From Oscillibacter sp. (GTDB lineage Bacteria > Bacillota > Clostridia > Oscillospirales > Oscillospiraceae): 64,000 bases of DNA. The notes under the pieces are model-generated. The model was not told the origin of the DNA. It made no database searches and worked only from the letters and a program-made list of their open reading frames with translations. Below, piece by piece: positions 1 to 10,192 of this stretch (positions are counted from its first letter, which is position 1; every line of letters starts with the position of its first letter). The stretch covers positions 21,180-85,179 of the forward strand of contig JAAWGR010000004.1 of the NCBI GenBank assembly GCA_022795445.1. Reading direction: 5' to 3'. Both the position numbers and the translations under genes were made by a program.

Positions 1-359
1 GAGTTCTTCGCGGATTTATCCTTGAACTGGGTCATTCGGCTAAGCTCTCCAAACATGGTGTAGCAGTCCAGCACCCACCCCAACTGGCTGTGGGCTGGAA
101 CATGGGACTGGATAAACAATACGCACTTCTCCGGGTCCAACCCACAGGCAATATACTGAGCCAGCAGGGTCAGGGTACGCTTACGCAGCTCCGCTGGTTC
201 CTGGCGCACCGTGATAGTATGCAAATCCGCCAAGAAAAAATAGCAGTCAAACATATCAATCATCTCCGGCCAGTGGCACAGGGGCCCTAGGTAGTTCCCC
301 AGGTGAAGCTGCCCACTGGGCTGGATGCCGCTTAACATTCTTTTCTTCGTATTTTCCAT
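1..359 (-). CDS. trpS: Tryptophanyl-tRNA synthetase, N-terminal part (runs off window start)
   Basis: Minus-strand translation [33 protein letters not shown]... carries the class I GIQPSG..HLGNY signature of TrpRS. Confidence 0.9.
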   Translation of the reverse strand, partial: MENTKKRMLSGIQPSGQLHLGNYLGPLCHWPEMIDMFDCYFFLADLHTITVRQEPAELRKRTLTLLAQYIACGLDPEKCVLFIQSHVPAHSQLGWVLDCYTMFGELSRMTQFKDKSAKN

Positions 360-412
360 TTTGTATACCCCAATCTTCTGCCCCGGCAAACCGGGACGCA
401 ATTAACCCTTTT

Positions 413-441
413 ATCGTAGCACAAACAATGGAAAAGTGCAA
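413..441 (-). promoter_or_regulatory. Putative sigma-A promoter for trpS (TTGCAC-N17-TACGAT)
   Basis: Minus-strand TTGCAC, 17-nt spacer, TACGAT located 54-82 nt upstream of trpS ATG. Confidence 0.5.
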
Positions 442-497
442 TCCACAATCTTTGCTCCGTCTTGAGATTTTCTTGCAGCTGCTTCCCCTGATAATCA

Positions 498-535
498 AAA
501 GGGCAGTTACCCATTCCTGGATAACTGCCTGCTTA
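498..535 (-). terminator. Hairpin terminator after the GtrA-type cassette
   Basis: Minus strand GGCAGTTATCC-aggaat-GGGTAACTGCC followed by CTTTTG. Confidence 0.5.
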
Positions 536-679
536 TATCAATTTTAGCCGCTCCTCTAGCATACTTCTTGGATGTTTGAGAAAATAGAATGGGGCGGCTT
601 TTTCTTACAATACATAATTTTATCAATGAAAACCAGTCCATCCAAAATCCCGGTTTTGCGCTGATTATAGTCCAACGCG

Positions 680-1084
680 TCAGTGTTTGCTTTTGCGGAA
701 TGCGAAAAAACGCTGGCCCATGTAGTTCAGCGTTGTATACAGCACCATGCCGCACAGTTTGCTTGCCCGTTCAAACCAAATCAGCGGCACCGCCGTATGC
801 TCTGGCGGACGAATCAGCAGGCGGGCAATGCCGTAACCCAGAACGTAACAAACTACTACATTAACGGCAAATTTCCCCGCCGATTTCCAAAAATCCTCCT
901 CACTGCGGAAAGTAAAGTAGCGGTTCAGGAAGAAACTCATAACGGCACCTGCTACATAAGCGATTGCTGTGGAAGGCCAATAACCCAGCCCCTCCAGCAA
1001 AAACATCAGCGCCATAGATAGCAAGGTGTTTCCTACGCCGACTACCAAAAACCGTACCAGGCTGCTGTTAAGAATCTGTTTCAT
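680..1084 (-). CDS. GtrA family membrane protein
   Basis: 134 aa, four predicted TM segments, RFLVVGVGNTLLSMALMFLL and FFLNRYFTFR motifs typical of the GtrA family; overlaps upstream GT2 gene by 17 nt. Confidence 0.85.
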   Translation of the reverse strand: MKQILNSSLVRFLVVGVGNTLLSMALMFLLEGLGYWPSTAIAYVAGAVMSFFLNRYFTFRSEEDFWKSAGKFAVNVVVCYVLGYGIARLLIRPPEHTAVPLIWFERASKLCGMVLYTTLNYMGQRFFAFRKSKH

Positions 1085-2033
1085 CCGTATCCTCCAAAAG
1101 CTCCTGGATCAAAAACCGGGGCCGTGCTTTCGTCTCCAGATAGATTTTTCCCACGTATTCGCCAATCACGCCCAGAGACAACAGAATCAGCCCTCCAATA
1201 GCCCATACAGAGCATATCACGCTGGCCCAACCGATAATCGTTGCCCCCGTGGCCCAGCGATAGATGCTGTAAATCAGCATCAGGATAGAGATCAGGAAAA
1301 TCAGGAACCCCAAACCTGTCACCATCCGGATGGGCCGGGTGGAAAGACTCGTAATGCCTTCCAGGGCAAATGCCAACATTTTCTTTAAGGGATACTTGCT
1401 CTCCCCTGCGAATCGTTCGCCGCGCTCATACTCCACTACGCCAGTGTTGTAGCCGATCATTGGCACAATGCCCCGCAAAAACAGGTTGACTTCCCGGAAT
1501 TCCGCCAGCCCCTCCAAGGCACGGCGAGACATCAAACGGTAATCCGCGTGGTTGAACACCGTCTCTGCACCCATACAATCCATCATCCGGTAAAATGCTT
1601 CCGCAGTGAAGCGTTTAAAAAAGGTATCCTTTTTCCGCGATGACCGCACACCATATACGATGTCGCACCCCTCTGCATAACGTTCCAGCATCCCGTCCAC
1701 TGCGTCGATGTCGTCCTGGAGATCCGCGTCCATGGAAACCGCTGCGTCACAACGGTCCTTGGCTGTCATTAAACCTGCCAGCAGAGCGTTTTGGTGCCCC
1801 CGGTTCCGGGAGAGATTCGCACCTAAGAACCGGGAATCTTTTTCATGCAGCTCCTGGATCAGCGCCCAAGTTTTATCCTTTGAACCATCGTTGACAAACA
1901 ACACCCGGCTCTCCGGGGTAATCTTTCCCGCTGCCGTCAGAGCCGACAGCTTGTCCCCCAGACGGCGGGATGTCTCCGGCAATACAGCCTCTTCATTATA
2001 GCAGGGAACAACAATATATAATGTATCCGCCAT
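1068..2033 (-). CDS. Glycosyltransferase family 2 (polyprenyl-phosphate sugar transferase, GtrB-like)
   Basis: VVPCYNEEAVLPE, DADLQDD, two C-terminal TM helices. Confidence 0.9.
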   Translation of the reverse strand: MADTLYIVVPCYNEEAVLPETSRRLGDKLSALTAAGKITPESRVLFVNDGSKDKTWALIQELHEKDSRFLGANLSRNRGHQNALLAGLMTAKDRCDAAVSMDADLQDDIDAVDGMLERYAEGCDIVYGVRSSRKKDTFFKRFTAEAFYRMMDCMGAETVFNHADYRLMSRRALEGLAEFREVNLFLRGIVPMIGYNTGVVEYERGERFAGESKYPLKKMLAFALEGITSLSTRPIRMVTGLGFLIFLISILMLIYSIYRWATGATIIGWASVICSVWAIGGLILLSLGVIGEYVGKIYLETKARPRFLIQELLEDTDETDS

Positions 2034-2036
2034 TCT

Positions 2037-3470
2037 TTAACATCCTCTTTTCTCTGCCACGTTTCGGTACAAGGCAAACTGTCCAATCAAAATGAACATT
2101 GGTATCAGGGAATAATGGTATCGCGGGGCTACTTCTACCAGCATTTGGGCCAGCGTCAACCCCAGCACATACAGCGGAAGCAACAGGGCAATATTCCCCT
2201 CGCTTCGCATACACAGACACAATCCCCCTAACACTGCCAGAAGCAGAAGCAGGTAATAATAAGCATTGCAAAGGAAGGTAAACAATGCCTGATGGTTCAA
2301 TACAGTCGCAGAATATCGCACACAAGCCGCGTCGCTGCCCAGGAACGTCCGCAGCTTTTGCACCATCAAACTGGGAATACGCACCTCCCCAGAGGTGATA
2401 CGCGTTTTAGCTTCCGACAGCATCTGCTCTTGCGCCCACTGCGCCGTAGCACCCGGCTGGTCACTGTAGTAGTACAGCAAATCGCTGTCCGCCTGGTTCC
2501 ACGTCCCGGCTGATTCCGGATTGAAACCTACCAAGATATTATATCCCGGCGTACTGGACGGTTCCTGCCCAATGCGATGGGCAAGATTCGCGTTCCAAAG
2601 CGGAGCTGTGCCAAAGTAAACCGCGAGAAGAAGCACCAGACAAGGAAACCAGCAAACGATACCCTTGCGGCCCTTCAGTCCGCCCAGGGCGAACAGCCAG
2701 ATCAACAGGGCAATGATTGGAATTGCTGCAATCGGACGGCTTCCGTTGATGAACCGCAGAAGCAGGCCGCCTATAACCCCCACCGCAGCTCCCCATACCG
2801 CCGGCCAGCTCATCGCCTGGCAGGTACAGGAAAATTCCGTCATCAACAACAGGAATCCCAACAGCATCGTCGTATAATAGGGTTCGGAGAGAACCATGCT
2901 GTTATAGATGGTTTGAGAAGGGCAGAATGTCCAGAGCAGAAATGCTGAAATCCCCGCCTCCAAGTTCAGCCACCGCCAACCGAGGCGGAACAATAACACC
3001 CCTGAACAGACCGACAACAGAACATTGATCCATGGCGCCAACAACTCCCCCGAGCCGAACAGCCGCACAAACCAGCTCAGAAAGCTGGCATAGCCGAAGA
3101 TATGGGGAAATAAGGCAATATATCGCCCGTTGTATATGGTTTCCCGCGCTGCAAGGGAGTTTGCACACTGCCAGAAGGTAGCATAGTCTCCAGCGGGCTC
3201 CAAACGCACCAGAACTATCCATGCGGCTTTCACAAGGGCGCAGAGCAGCACCAACAGCAATCCAGCGCGGAGCACCCCCTGCTTGGAAAGAAGTTTTGTA
3301 ATGCGTGGCAGCACCAAAAACGCTAACACCCCAACTGCAACCGCGACACCTAAAGCAGCAAGATTTTTCAGTCCGGCAGTTGCCCCAAGCAGCAGACCAC
3401 AGGATGTTATGCCGATGTATAGGGCCAGCATACACCGCCCCAGCAAAGCGAAAACGCCGTCAAACCTCAA
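2037..3470 (-). CDS. Polytopic membrane glycosyltransferase (GT39/PMT-like)
   Basis: 477 aa multi-TM protein; co-directional with GT2 and GtrA, as in Gtr cassettes. Confidence 0.6.
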   Translation of the reverse strand: MRFDGVFALLGRCMLALYIGITSCGLLLGATAGLKNLAALGVAVAVGVLAFLVLPRITKLLSKQGVLRAGLLLVLLCALVKAAWIVLVRLEPAGDYATFWQCANSLAARETIYNGRYIALFPHIFGYASFLSWFVRLFGSGELLAPWINVLLSVCSGVLLFRLGWRWLNLEAGISAFLLWTFCPSQTIYNSMVLSEPYYTTMLLGFLLLMTEFSCTCQAMSWPAVWGAAVGVIGGLLLRFINGSRPIAAIPIIALLIWLFALGGLKGRKGIVCWFPCLVLLLAVYFGTAPLWNANLAHRIGQEPSSTPGYNILVGFNPESAGTWNQADSDLLYYYSDQPGATAQWAQEQMLSEAKTRITSGEVRIPSLMVQKLRTFLGSDAACVRYSATVLNHQALFTFLCNAYYYLLLLLAVLGGLCLCMRSEGNIALLLPLYVLGLTLAQMLVEVAPRYHYSLIPMFILIGQFALYRNVAEKRGC

Positions 3471-3670
3471 CGCTTATTCCCCTCCTTTATTGGTTGAATA
3501 TGGCTATTATAGCCCCTTTCTCGCAGAATTGCAATGCCTACAAGCAGGTGTTCCTTTTAACTTTTATGTTGTTGAAACTGGATACTGGCGATTTAGCCGA
3601 CGGCTCCTTGTCTTTCCAAACGGTCCATGCTATAATCTGAACCATACATTGGGTTTATGGGGGAATCATT

Positions 3671-4321
3671 ATGCTTGAGAAAATGGCTGCGTTTTTTGAA
3701 AACAGGCTTACAGGTTATGATGAACACATGTTGACCGTAATTGAAGGGGCGGTAGAATTCTACAAATTCACAGCAGCACAATTACCTTCCACAGAACGCT
3801 GCGCCATCCTGGATTTAGGCTGCGGGACGGGGCTTGAGTTAGAAGAGTATTTTGCTTTGAATCCTTCCGCGAACATTACGGGAATCGATCTATCGGACGG
3901 AATGCTGTCTGCGCTTGAAAATAAATTTCCGTATCAGAAGCTGGATTTGATCTGTGGCTCTTACTTTGATGTACCATTCGGGAAGAACCGGTTTGATGCC
4001 GCGGTTTCTGTTGAATCACTTCACCACTTTCCAGCTGAGCAAAAACGGTCTCTTTATAAAAAGCTTTGTGATTCCCTGAAAGCAGGCAGCTATTTTATCC
4101 TCACAGATTATTTTGCAGAAAGTGAATCGCTTGAACGGGAATATTTCGAAAATCTTCGGCAGTTAAAATCTGAGCAAGGCATCTTCGATCACGAATTTTA
4201 TCATTTTGATACGCCGCTTACTGTTGAACATGAAAGAATGGTTTTGAAATCGGCTGGTTTTTCACAGTGTGAAATATTGAAAAAATGGGGGACAACACAT
4301 ACGATAAAAGCAATTAAATAA
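3671..4321 (+). CDS. Class I SAM-dependent methyltransferase
   Basis: ILDLGCGTGLELEEY motif I, GIDLSDGMLSAL, FDAAVSVESLHHF. Confidence 0.85.
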   Translation: MLEKMAAFFENRLTGYDEHMLTVIEGAVEFYKFTAAQLPSTERCAILDLGCGTGLELEEYFALNPSANITGIDLSDGMLSALENKFPYQKLDLICGSYFDVPFGKNRFDAAVSVESLHHFPAEQKRSLYKKLCDSLKAGSYFILTDYFAESESLEREYFENLRQLKSEQGIFDHEFYHFDTPLTVEHERMVLKSAGFSQCEILKKWGTTHTIKAIK

Positions 4322-4364
4322 AATTATAATGGATAACTACCTATTTCGCCAAGAACTATAGAAT

Positions 4365-4389
4365 GGCCCGGCAGCAAAACTGCCGGGCT
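4365..4389. terminator. Strong GC hairpin between converging genes
   Basis: GCCCGGCAGcaaaaCTGCCGGGC, weak T-tract. Confidence 0.4.
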
Positions 4390-4398
4390 ATAAGTGTT

Positions 4399-7113
4399 TT
4401 ATAGGGATTCTTCTTCATTGGGAGGGTCTATCTCCTCCCGGCTGCCCATTTGCATCTCCTGCCATTGGGCACGGGTAATCAGCACATCCCGCGCCTTGGA
4501 ACCGACATAAGGTCCAATGTAGCCCTTTTGCTCCAATTGATCGATCAGGCGGCCTGCGCGGTTATAGTGGATGCGCAGCCTCCGCATCAGCATAGATACT
4601 GATGCGCTCCCTGCCTCCAAAATCACCTCTACCGCCGCATCCAACAGTTCATCGTGGGGCTCTTTATCCGATTCTGCCGCGGGACTCTTGCTGCCGCCCC
4701 CCTTCTCTTGTACAGATTCCTCAATCTTCGCAATCACTTCATCGGAATAATGGGTCTCGCCGGACTGTTTCACAAAAGCAACCACCCGGTCAATCTCCTC
4801 CGGTGAGATAAAGCAGCCCTGTACACGGGTATGGCGGCCAGCTCCCAGGGGCGCATACAACATATCGCCGCGGCCTACCAGCTTTTCCGCGCCGGTTTCA
4901 TCCAGGATAATTCGGGAATCAATAGACGATGCCACCGCAAATGCAATCCGGCTGGGGATGTTACCCTTGATGACGCCGGTGATAACGTCCGTAGACGGCC
5001 GCTGGGTCGCGATGACCAGGTGAATTCCAGCGGCACGCCCCATCTGTGCTACACGGTAGATGGAATCTTCCACTTCTTTCCCAGCCACAATCATCAAGTC
5101 CGCCAGCTCGTCGATGACTACCACAATGGCAGGCATGTGCTCCATATCTTCCCGGCTGTCCGCAATACGGTTGTACTCCTCCAGTTTTTTGACGCTCAGT
5201 TCCTTGAAGGTAGAATACCGCTTGTTCATCTCATAAACCGCCCATTGCAGTGCACCGGCAGCTTTCTTTGCGTCCGTCACCACAGGGATAAGCAGATGCG
5301 GAATGCCATTGTACGGCGCCAGCTCCACCTGCTTCGGGTCTACCATGATGAAGCGCACTTCCTCTGGTGTAGACTTGTACAAAAGGCTGATGATCAGCGA
5401 GTTTGTGCAGACGGATTTGCCGGAACCCGTCGTACCTGCGATCAGCACATGGGGCAATGCATTGATGTCCCCTACAATGTTCCGCCCGCCGATGTCCCGC
5501 CCCAACGCAAATGCCGTTTGGGAGGGGTGCTCGATGAACTCCCGAGACTCGATCACATCCCGGATCAAAACCGGCGTCACCTGCTTGTTCGGCACCTCAA
5601 TGCCCACCACGGAACTCTTGTCCGGAACTGGCGCAATCCGCACGCCTGCTGCGCCCAGCGCCAGGGCAATATCGTCGGACAAGTTGGTGATTTTTGACAG
5701 CTTCACACCACGGCTTAACACAAATTCATAACGTGTGATGGACGGGCCATGGATCACATCCCCAGGCGTTGCATCTACATTGAAACTTGCCAACGTTTCT
5801 GCCAGCCGCCGGGAATTGTTGCGCAGCTCTGCGCCTGCCTCAATGTGGTTCTCCCCACGGTTTTCCTTCAGCAGGGTTATGGTTGGGAATTGATAGTCAC
5901 CGTCGCTGCTGGCTAGTTTCTGCCGGATTTCCGCCTCCACCTCGGCAGTCTGCTTCGCCACCTCCCGCGCAGTTTCAGCCTTGCTGCCCCGCAAACTGGC
6001 TGGCTCTGGAATGATAATCCTCGGTTCCGGTGCAGGAGCGGGTTCTGGCTCTGGAATGGGAGTAGGTTCTGGTTCCGGCTCTTGTTCTGTCACTGCTACA
6101 GGTATGGACGGTTCCGGAGTGGGCAATTCCGGAATATCGTATTCCGTTCCGTCTGTCTTCGGTGCTGGAGGCCACACAACCTCCGGCTTTGGCGCAGGAG
6201 GAAACCATGGGTCATGTTGGGGCACCGGTATCTTTGCCGCAGGCTCCGCCGGAGCTGGAATGGAAGCAGAACGCTCCGGCTTCTTCGGCGGCGGTTCCGG
6301 GATGGATGGCTCCGGCATCGGGGCAAGAAGGACTTCATCTGGTGTACGCTGCTGGTCCGATTTGTGTTTAAAGAAGCTGGTGAAGCGGCCAGGTTCCTTC
6401 TTTTGCGGCTTGGGCGGCTCCTCGCCGTCCAGGGGAATGTCGATCTGCGGCTTTGCTGCAGTGCGGCGTTTTGGAGGGTCGGTCTGCGTGACATGGATAC
6501 TGGCGCGGGACGGCTCCTCCTCATCATATTCATACGGCACACGCTGACGGTGTTTCTCTGCCAGGAGGGCCAATGCAAGCCGTAGGGCAATCAGCAGCAG
6601 CACCACAAAAAGGACGGTAAACAAAATTACCGATGCCAGCTTGGAGAACACAGCTACGCAGGCGTTTGCCAGCACACCCGAGATTGCTCCGCCAGACTTC
6701 AGCGCAATACCATCGCCCCAGATGCTGCCCAGCATGGTAAAAAAGGATGGTTCATAGATTTCCTTGCAGAACGCCATATGCACCAGAGAGCCAAACAGCA
6801 CTGGCAGCAGCAGTGAACAGGTGACACGAAGCTGGACGGGCCGTCCACGGTGGAACAACAGGATCATCCCAGCAATCAGCAGGGATGGGCCCGCAATCCA
6901 GTAGCCATAGCCGAAGAGGCCTTTGATCAGCTTGGCTAACCAGTCGATAAACAAAGCGTTGATGCCAAAGTAACTAACCAGGACGCACAACGTCAGCACA
7001 AATAAAACACCTGCTCCGACTTCCCGGCGGATGGGCTGCTTTTGTGGCGCTTTTCTTGCACCGCCGGATTTCGATTTTCCAGCGGCAGATTTCTTACGTG
7101 ATGAGGAAGCCAC
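4399..7113 (-). CDS. ftsK: DNA translocase FtsK/SpoIIIE
   Basis: N-terminal TM segments, Pro/Glu-rich linker, HVLIAGTTGSGKSVCTNSLIISLLY Walker A, RGDMLY, C-terminal gamma winged helix. Confidence 0.95.
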   Translation of the reverse strand: MASSSRKKSAAGKSKSGGARKAPQKQPIRREVGAGVLFVLTLCVLVSYFGINALFIDWLAKLIKGLFGYGYWIAGPSLLIAGMILLFHRGRPVQLRVTCSLLLPVLFGSLVHMAFCKEIYEPSFFTMLGSIWGDGIALKSGGAISGVLANACVAVFSKLASVILFTVLFVVLLLIALRLALALLAEKHRQRVPYEYDEEEPSRASIHVTQTDPPKRRTAAKPQIDIPLDGEEPPKPQKKEPGRFTSFFKHKSDQQRTPDEVLLAPMPEPSIPEPPPKKPERSASIPAPAEPAAKIPVPQHDPWFPPAPKPEVVWPPAPKTDGTEYDIPELPTPEPSIPVAVTEQEPEPEPTPIPEPEPAPAPEPRIIIPEPASLRGSKAETAREVAKQTAEVEAEIRQKLASSDGDYQFPTITLLKENRGENHIEAGAELRNNSRRLAETLASFNVDATPGDVIHGPSITRYEFVLSRGVKLSKITNLSDDIALALGAAGVRIAPVPDKSSVVGIEVPNKQVTPVLIRDVIESREFIEHPSQTAFALGRDIGGRNIVGDINALPHVLIAGTTGSGKSVCTNSLIISLLYKSTPEEVRFIMVDPKQVELAPYNGIPHLLIPVVTDAKKAAGALQWAVYEMNKRYSTFKELSVKKLEEYNRIADSREDMEHMPAIVVVIDELADLMIVAGKEVEDSIYRVAQMGRAAGIHLVIATQRPSTDVITGVIKGNIPSRIAFAVASSIDSRIILDETGAEKLVGRGDMLYAPLGAGRHTRVQGCFISPEEIDRVVAFVKQSGETHYSDEVIAKIEESVQEKGGGSKSPAAESDKEPHDELLDAAVEVILEAGSASVSMLMRRLRIHYNRAGRLIDQLEQKGYIGPYVGSKARDVLITRAQWQEMQMGSREEIDPPNEEESL

Positions 7114-7162
7114 GGTACGTACCTCCTGAATGTAAATGGTATAAAGTGAAACAGGGGCCGGA

Positions 7163-8008
7163 TTATTTCTGGGTGAAAATCAAGGCCATTGTAATGATTC
7201 CAGCAAGCCAGCAGTAGTAGGCGAAGAAACCAAACTTTCCCTTGCTGGCCACAAACTTCAAAAGCCAAATGCAGGCATAACCCACAACCGCGGATACCAG
7301 CACGCCCACCAGATAAACAGGGACCTCTTCCCAAAGGATGCCAGCCTCCAGTGCATCCTTGAGGCTCAGAAGATTCGCACCCAGGATGGCCGGGATGGAC
7401 ATCAGGAAGGAATAGCGGACGGCAAACTTCCGGTCAAAGCCCATGAAGCAGCCCGCTGTAATGGTGGTGCCAGAGCGGGAGATGCCAGGACAGGTGGCAA
7501 TCGCCTGGCCGACGCCTACAACCAGCACATCCAGCAGGGATGCAGACTTTTCCGTCTTGCGGCCCCGGCCCACATGGTCGCTGGCAAACAGCAAACAGCC
7601 TGTTACCAGCAGAGCGCCTGCTACAAAATACATATTGTCACCCAAACCAGATACGGCGTCTTTGATAGGCAGTACCGCAAAAAGCGGCAGAGTGCCGACG
7701 ATAATCAGGATAATCATGCGGCGGGCCGCCGGAACCGGCGTCGGCGTTGTCCGGTGGATCAAATCGCTCACACCCATGAAAAATTCCAGGATCATATCCC
7801 GGATATCCGCCCAATAGGCGGCAAACACCGCCGCCAAGGTTCCCAAGTGCAGCAGGACATCGAAAAACTCCGGGACCTTCGATGCGTCGGAAATGTTCAG
7901 CAAATGTTCGGCAATCGCCAAATGTCCAGAACTGGAGACTGGCAGGAATTCTGTCACGCCCTGGATAATCCCCAGCAGAATGGATGAAAGCAGCGTCAAC
8001 CTTCTCAC
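7163..8008 (-). CDS. uppP: Undecaprenyl-diphosphatase UppP/BacA
   Basis: GIIQGVTEFLPVSSSGHL and PGISRSGTTITAG motifs. Confidence 0.95.
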   Translation of the reverse strand: MRRLTLLSSILLGIIQGVTEFLPVSSSGHLAIAEHLLNISDASKVPEFFDVLLHLGTLAAVFAAYWADIRDMILEFFMGVSDLIHRTTPTPVPAARRMIILIIVGTLPLFAVLPIKDAVSGLGDNMYFVAGALLVTGCLLFASDHVGRGRKTEKSASLLDVLVVGVGQAIATCPGISRSGTTITAGCFMGFDRKFAVRYSFLMSIPAILGANLLSLKDALEAGILWEEVPVYLVGVLVSAVVGYACIWLLKFVASKGKFGFFAYYCWLAGIITMALIFTQK

Positions 8009-8159
8009 GCTCCTAAAATGAATTGGTTTTGTCCAAAGACAAACCTATCTAAAAAGTATACCATAGACAAGCTGTAAATTCCAGTCATTTTCTCACTTTC
8101 CATGAAACCCCTGTGGGGAAGGCGCACAGCAGGGCAGGCTCATCCGCCCGCCCTGCTGT

Positions 8160-8534
8160 TCATATCTGTCCGTCCCGGCTAATAAAATCACAAATACGGC
8201 CAAATGTTTCGTCGCTCAAATCGTGTTCCACTTTACATGCATCCACTGCCGCCTGTTCCGGCGACACACCGAGAAGCTCAAATAATTTTGTAATCATCTT
8301 ATGGCGCCCATAAATCCGGCTGGCAATTTCCATACCGCTCTCGTTCAGCGTAATCGTGCCGTCTCCGGCCATGGCGATATACCCACTCTCCCGCAGCTTT
8401 TTCATCGCAATGCTCACGCTGGGTTTGGAGAAGCCCAGGCGGTTTACAATGTCAATGGAACGAACCTGACCGATTTGCTCCTGTAAAATCAGGATGGATT
8501 CCAGGTAATCCTCCGCGGATTCATGAATGACCAA
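8160..8534 (-). CDS. DtxR/MntR-family metal-dependent transcriptional regulator
   Basis: HESAEDYLESILILQE, HTH, SGMEIASRIYGRHKMITKLFELLGVSPEQAAVDACKVEHDLSDET. Confidence 0.9.
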   Translation of the reverse strand: MVIHESAEDYLESILILQEQIGQVRSIDIVNRLGFSKPSVSIAMKKLRESGYIAMAGDGTITLNESGMEIASRIYGRHKMITKLFELLGVSPEQAAVDACKVEHDLSDETFGRICDFISRDGQI

Positions 8535-8690
8535 GGCTGCCGCCTCCTTCCGTTAAACGAGACCATCATACTAAATCTTGGGAGAAAAAGCAAGAATTTT
8601 TCATAAACATTTACAACTCTCTCACAATTCAGCGGGCATATTAAACTGGGAGACGACAAACTCCCGATTGATTTTGCAGGAGGAGCCATC

Positions 8691-9128
8691 ATGGACAAAC
8701 TGAAATTAGGCTGTGCCGTCCTGACAGCTGGGAACAGCCGCCATAACCGGGATGACCGTCCCGAGGACCAGTGCAGGATCCTCCATGCACTGGCGGCAGT
8801 TCCGGCACGTATATTCGAGTCTGTAGTTGTTGTTACACCGTATCCGGAAATTATGCGGCGGGCCAGGGATTTCCGATTTGCCGCCCTGTGCAGCGCCGGA
8901 CCGGAACAGGGCGTACGGCGGGCGGTCGTTTTAGGGCTGACTGGCCTGCGGGACTGTGACGGTGTGATGTTCCTCTCTGGCGGAGGGCTTGCACCTCAAC
9001 CGGAGAATGTCGCCGCACTCGCGGAAATATGGCGGAACAGTCCGCAGGAGTTTCATGAACCAGAGGAAAACGGCCCTTGGCTCTTTCCCGCCTGGTTCTA
9101 CCAGGAGCTTTTACAAGCAGTGCTTTAA
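8691..9128 (+). CDS. MobA-like NTP-transferase-related protein (divergent)
   Basis: Weak GCAVLTAGNSRHNR start resembling nucleotidyltransferase AGxSxRxG; good RBS (GGAGGAGCC); 145 aa. Confidence 0.45.
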   Translation: MDKLKLGCAVLTAGNSRHNRDDRPEDQCRILHALAAVPARIFESVVVVTPYPEIMRRARDFRFAALCSAGPEQGVRRAVVLGLTGLRDCDGVMFLSGGGLAPQPENVAALAEIWRNSPQEFHEPEENGPWLFPAWFYQELLQAVL

Positions 9129-9757
9129 CCAAGCGGAGGCAGCTCCCAGCCAATCGCCAAAGCCCCTTTGCGGACGGTAATGCAGACCTCCGGCTCTATA
9201 ATGTGGTTGCTGACCCCAAGCGGAAAATCTGGGGTCAGCACTGCATCTTTCAAAGGGTACTGGAACCCAATTTCGTCGATCCCCTCCGCCTGGTCTCCCA
9301 AACAAAAAGCTGAAAACAGGCCCCACTCTACTTCACGGCGAATTGTAAAGGATTCGTTTTCAATGGCTGTCCAAACAAAATCGTCATCATACAAAAAGCC
9401 TCTAGCGTTGCGACGGCGGATAAACAACAGCATTTGAAGGTTTGCAAGGGTATGATCCAGTCGTTTGCCGCCAGTGCCGCCATAAATATAAATGGTATCA
9501 CATCTTTGTTCCAGAGCCATCCGAACAGCCGCTAATGCGTCCGTATCATCTTTTTCCACGGGAAGTCGAACAAGCGGAACTGTGCAATCTGTTGGAAAAT
9601 GCATAGAATCGAAGTCACCAACTAAAAGGTTCGGTGTAATGCCTGCTAGGAAACAAGCATGTTCTCCCGCGTCAGCGGCAATGATAATGTCGTCAGGGGC
9701 TGGATGTTCGCGGATACCATAGAAACTGCCAGCAGCAAAGATAAACGCACGTTTCAT
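9125..9757 (-). CDS. thiN: Thiamine diphosphokinase
   Basis: IIAADAGEHACFLAGITPNLLVGDFDSM, EKDDTDALAAVRMAL, GGTGGKRLDHTLANLQML. Confidence 0.93.
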   Translation of the reverse strand: MKRAFIFAAGSFYGIREHPAPDDIIIAADAGEHACFLAGITPNLLVGDFDSMHFPTDCTVPLVRLPVEKDDTDALAAVRMALEQRCDTIYIYGGTGGKRLDHTLANLQMLLFIRRRNARGFLYDDDFVWTAIENESFTIRREVEWGLFSAFCLGDQAEGIDEIGFQYPLKDAVLTPDFPLGVSNHIIEPEVCITVRKGALAIGWELPPLG

Positions 9758-10101
9758 GTAAACCTCCTATGTGATGTGATTTTCTTTCGAATTTCTTTTA
9801 TTATACACGGTTCTGTCAAGTCAGAACTCCCAAAAGAACCATACATCGCCGACAGCCCACCGCAGCCACAACAGCAGCGATAGACGCGCAAATTCCCTCC
9901 AACCACCGCACCAGCGGCAGCAGAAGCAGCCGCAGAGTCAAGTCAGTGTGAACTCCTCATGTACAGAAGTACCATCTGACAGCAAGCGCGGTACCTAACA
10001 GCGCTCTTTTCTCTTTGGGCCGTTCAAATCTCCCAGCTATGGAATCGCTCAAAAGAAAGCTCCGCAGGACTTTGGTGGGAAGCGGCTGAGAAAAGTTTTC
10101 C

Positions 10102-10130
10102 TTGACAGGAAATCTTGTTCGATGTATAAT
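10102..10130 (+). promoter_or_regulatory. Perfect consensus promoter TTGACA-N17-TATAAT
   Basis: TTGACA 10102-10107, 17-nt spacer, TATAAT 10125-10130. Confidence 0.8.
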
Positions 10131-10141
10131 GAATATCGAAC
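10117..10141. promoter_or_regulatory. Operator-like inverted repeat overlapping the -10 box
   Basis: GTTCGAT (10117-10123) - 11 nt - ATCGAAC (10135-10141), symmetric about the -10 hexamer. Confidence 0.6.
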
Positions 10142-10192
10142 ACAAGAGCTATATAGCGTCGTGATTCTTCCGGCGGCTAGGAGGTTATTTCT

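Noticed and set aside
10117-10141. Classical LexA/SOS box upstream of the radical SAM module
   Set aside because: The Firmicute box is CGAAC-N4-GTTCG; here the half-sites are in the opposite order with 11-nt spacing, so the regulator cannot be named
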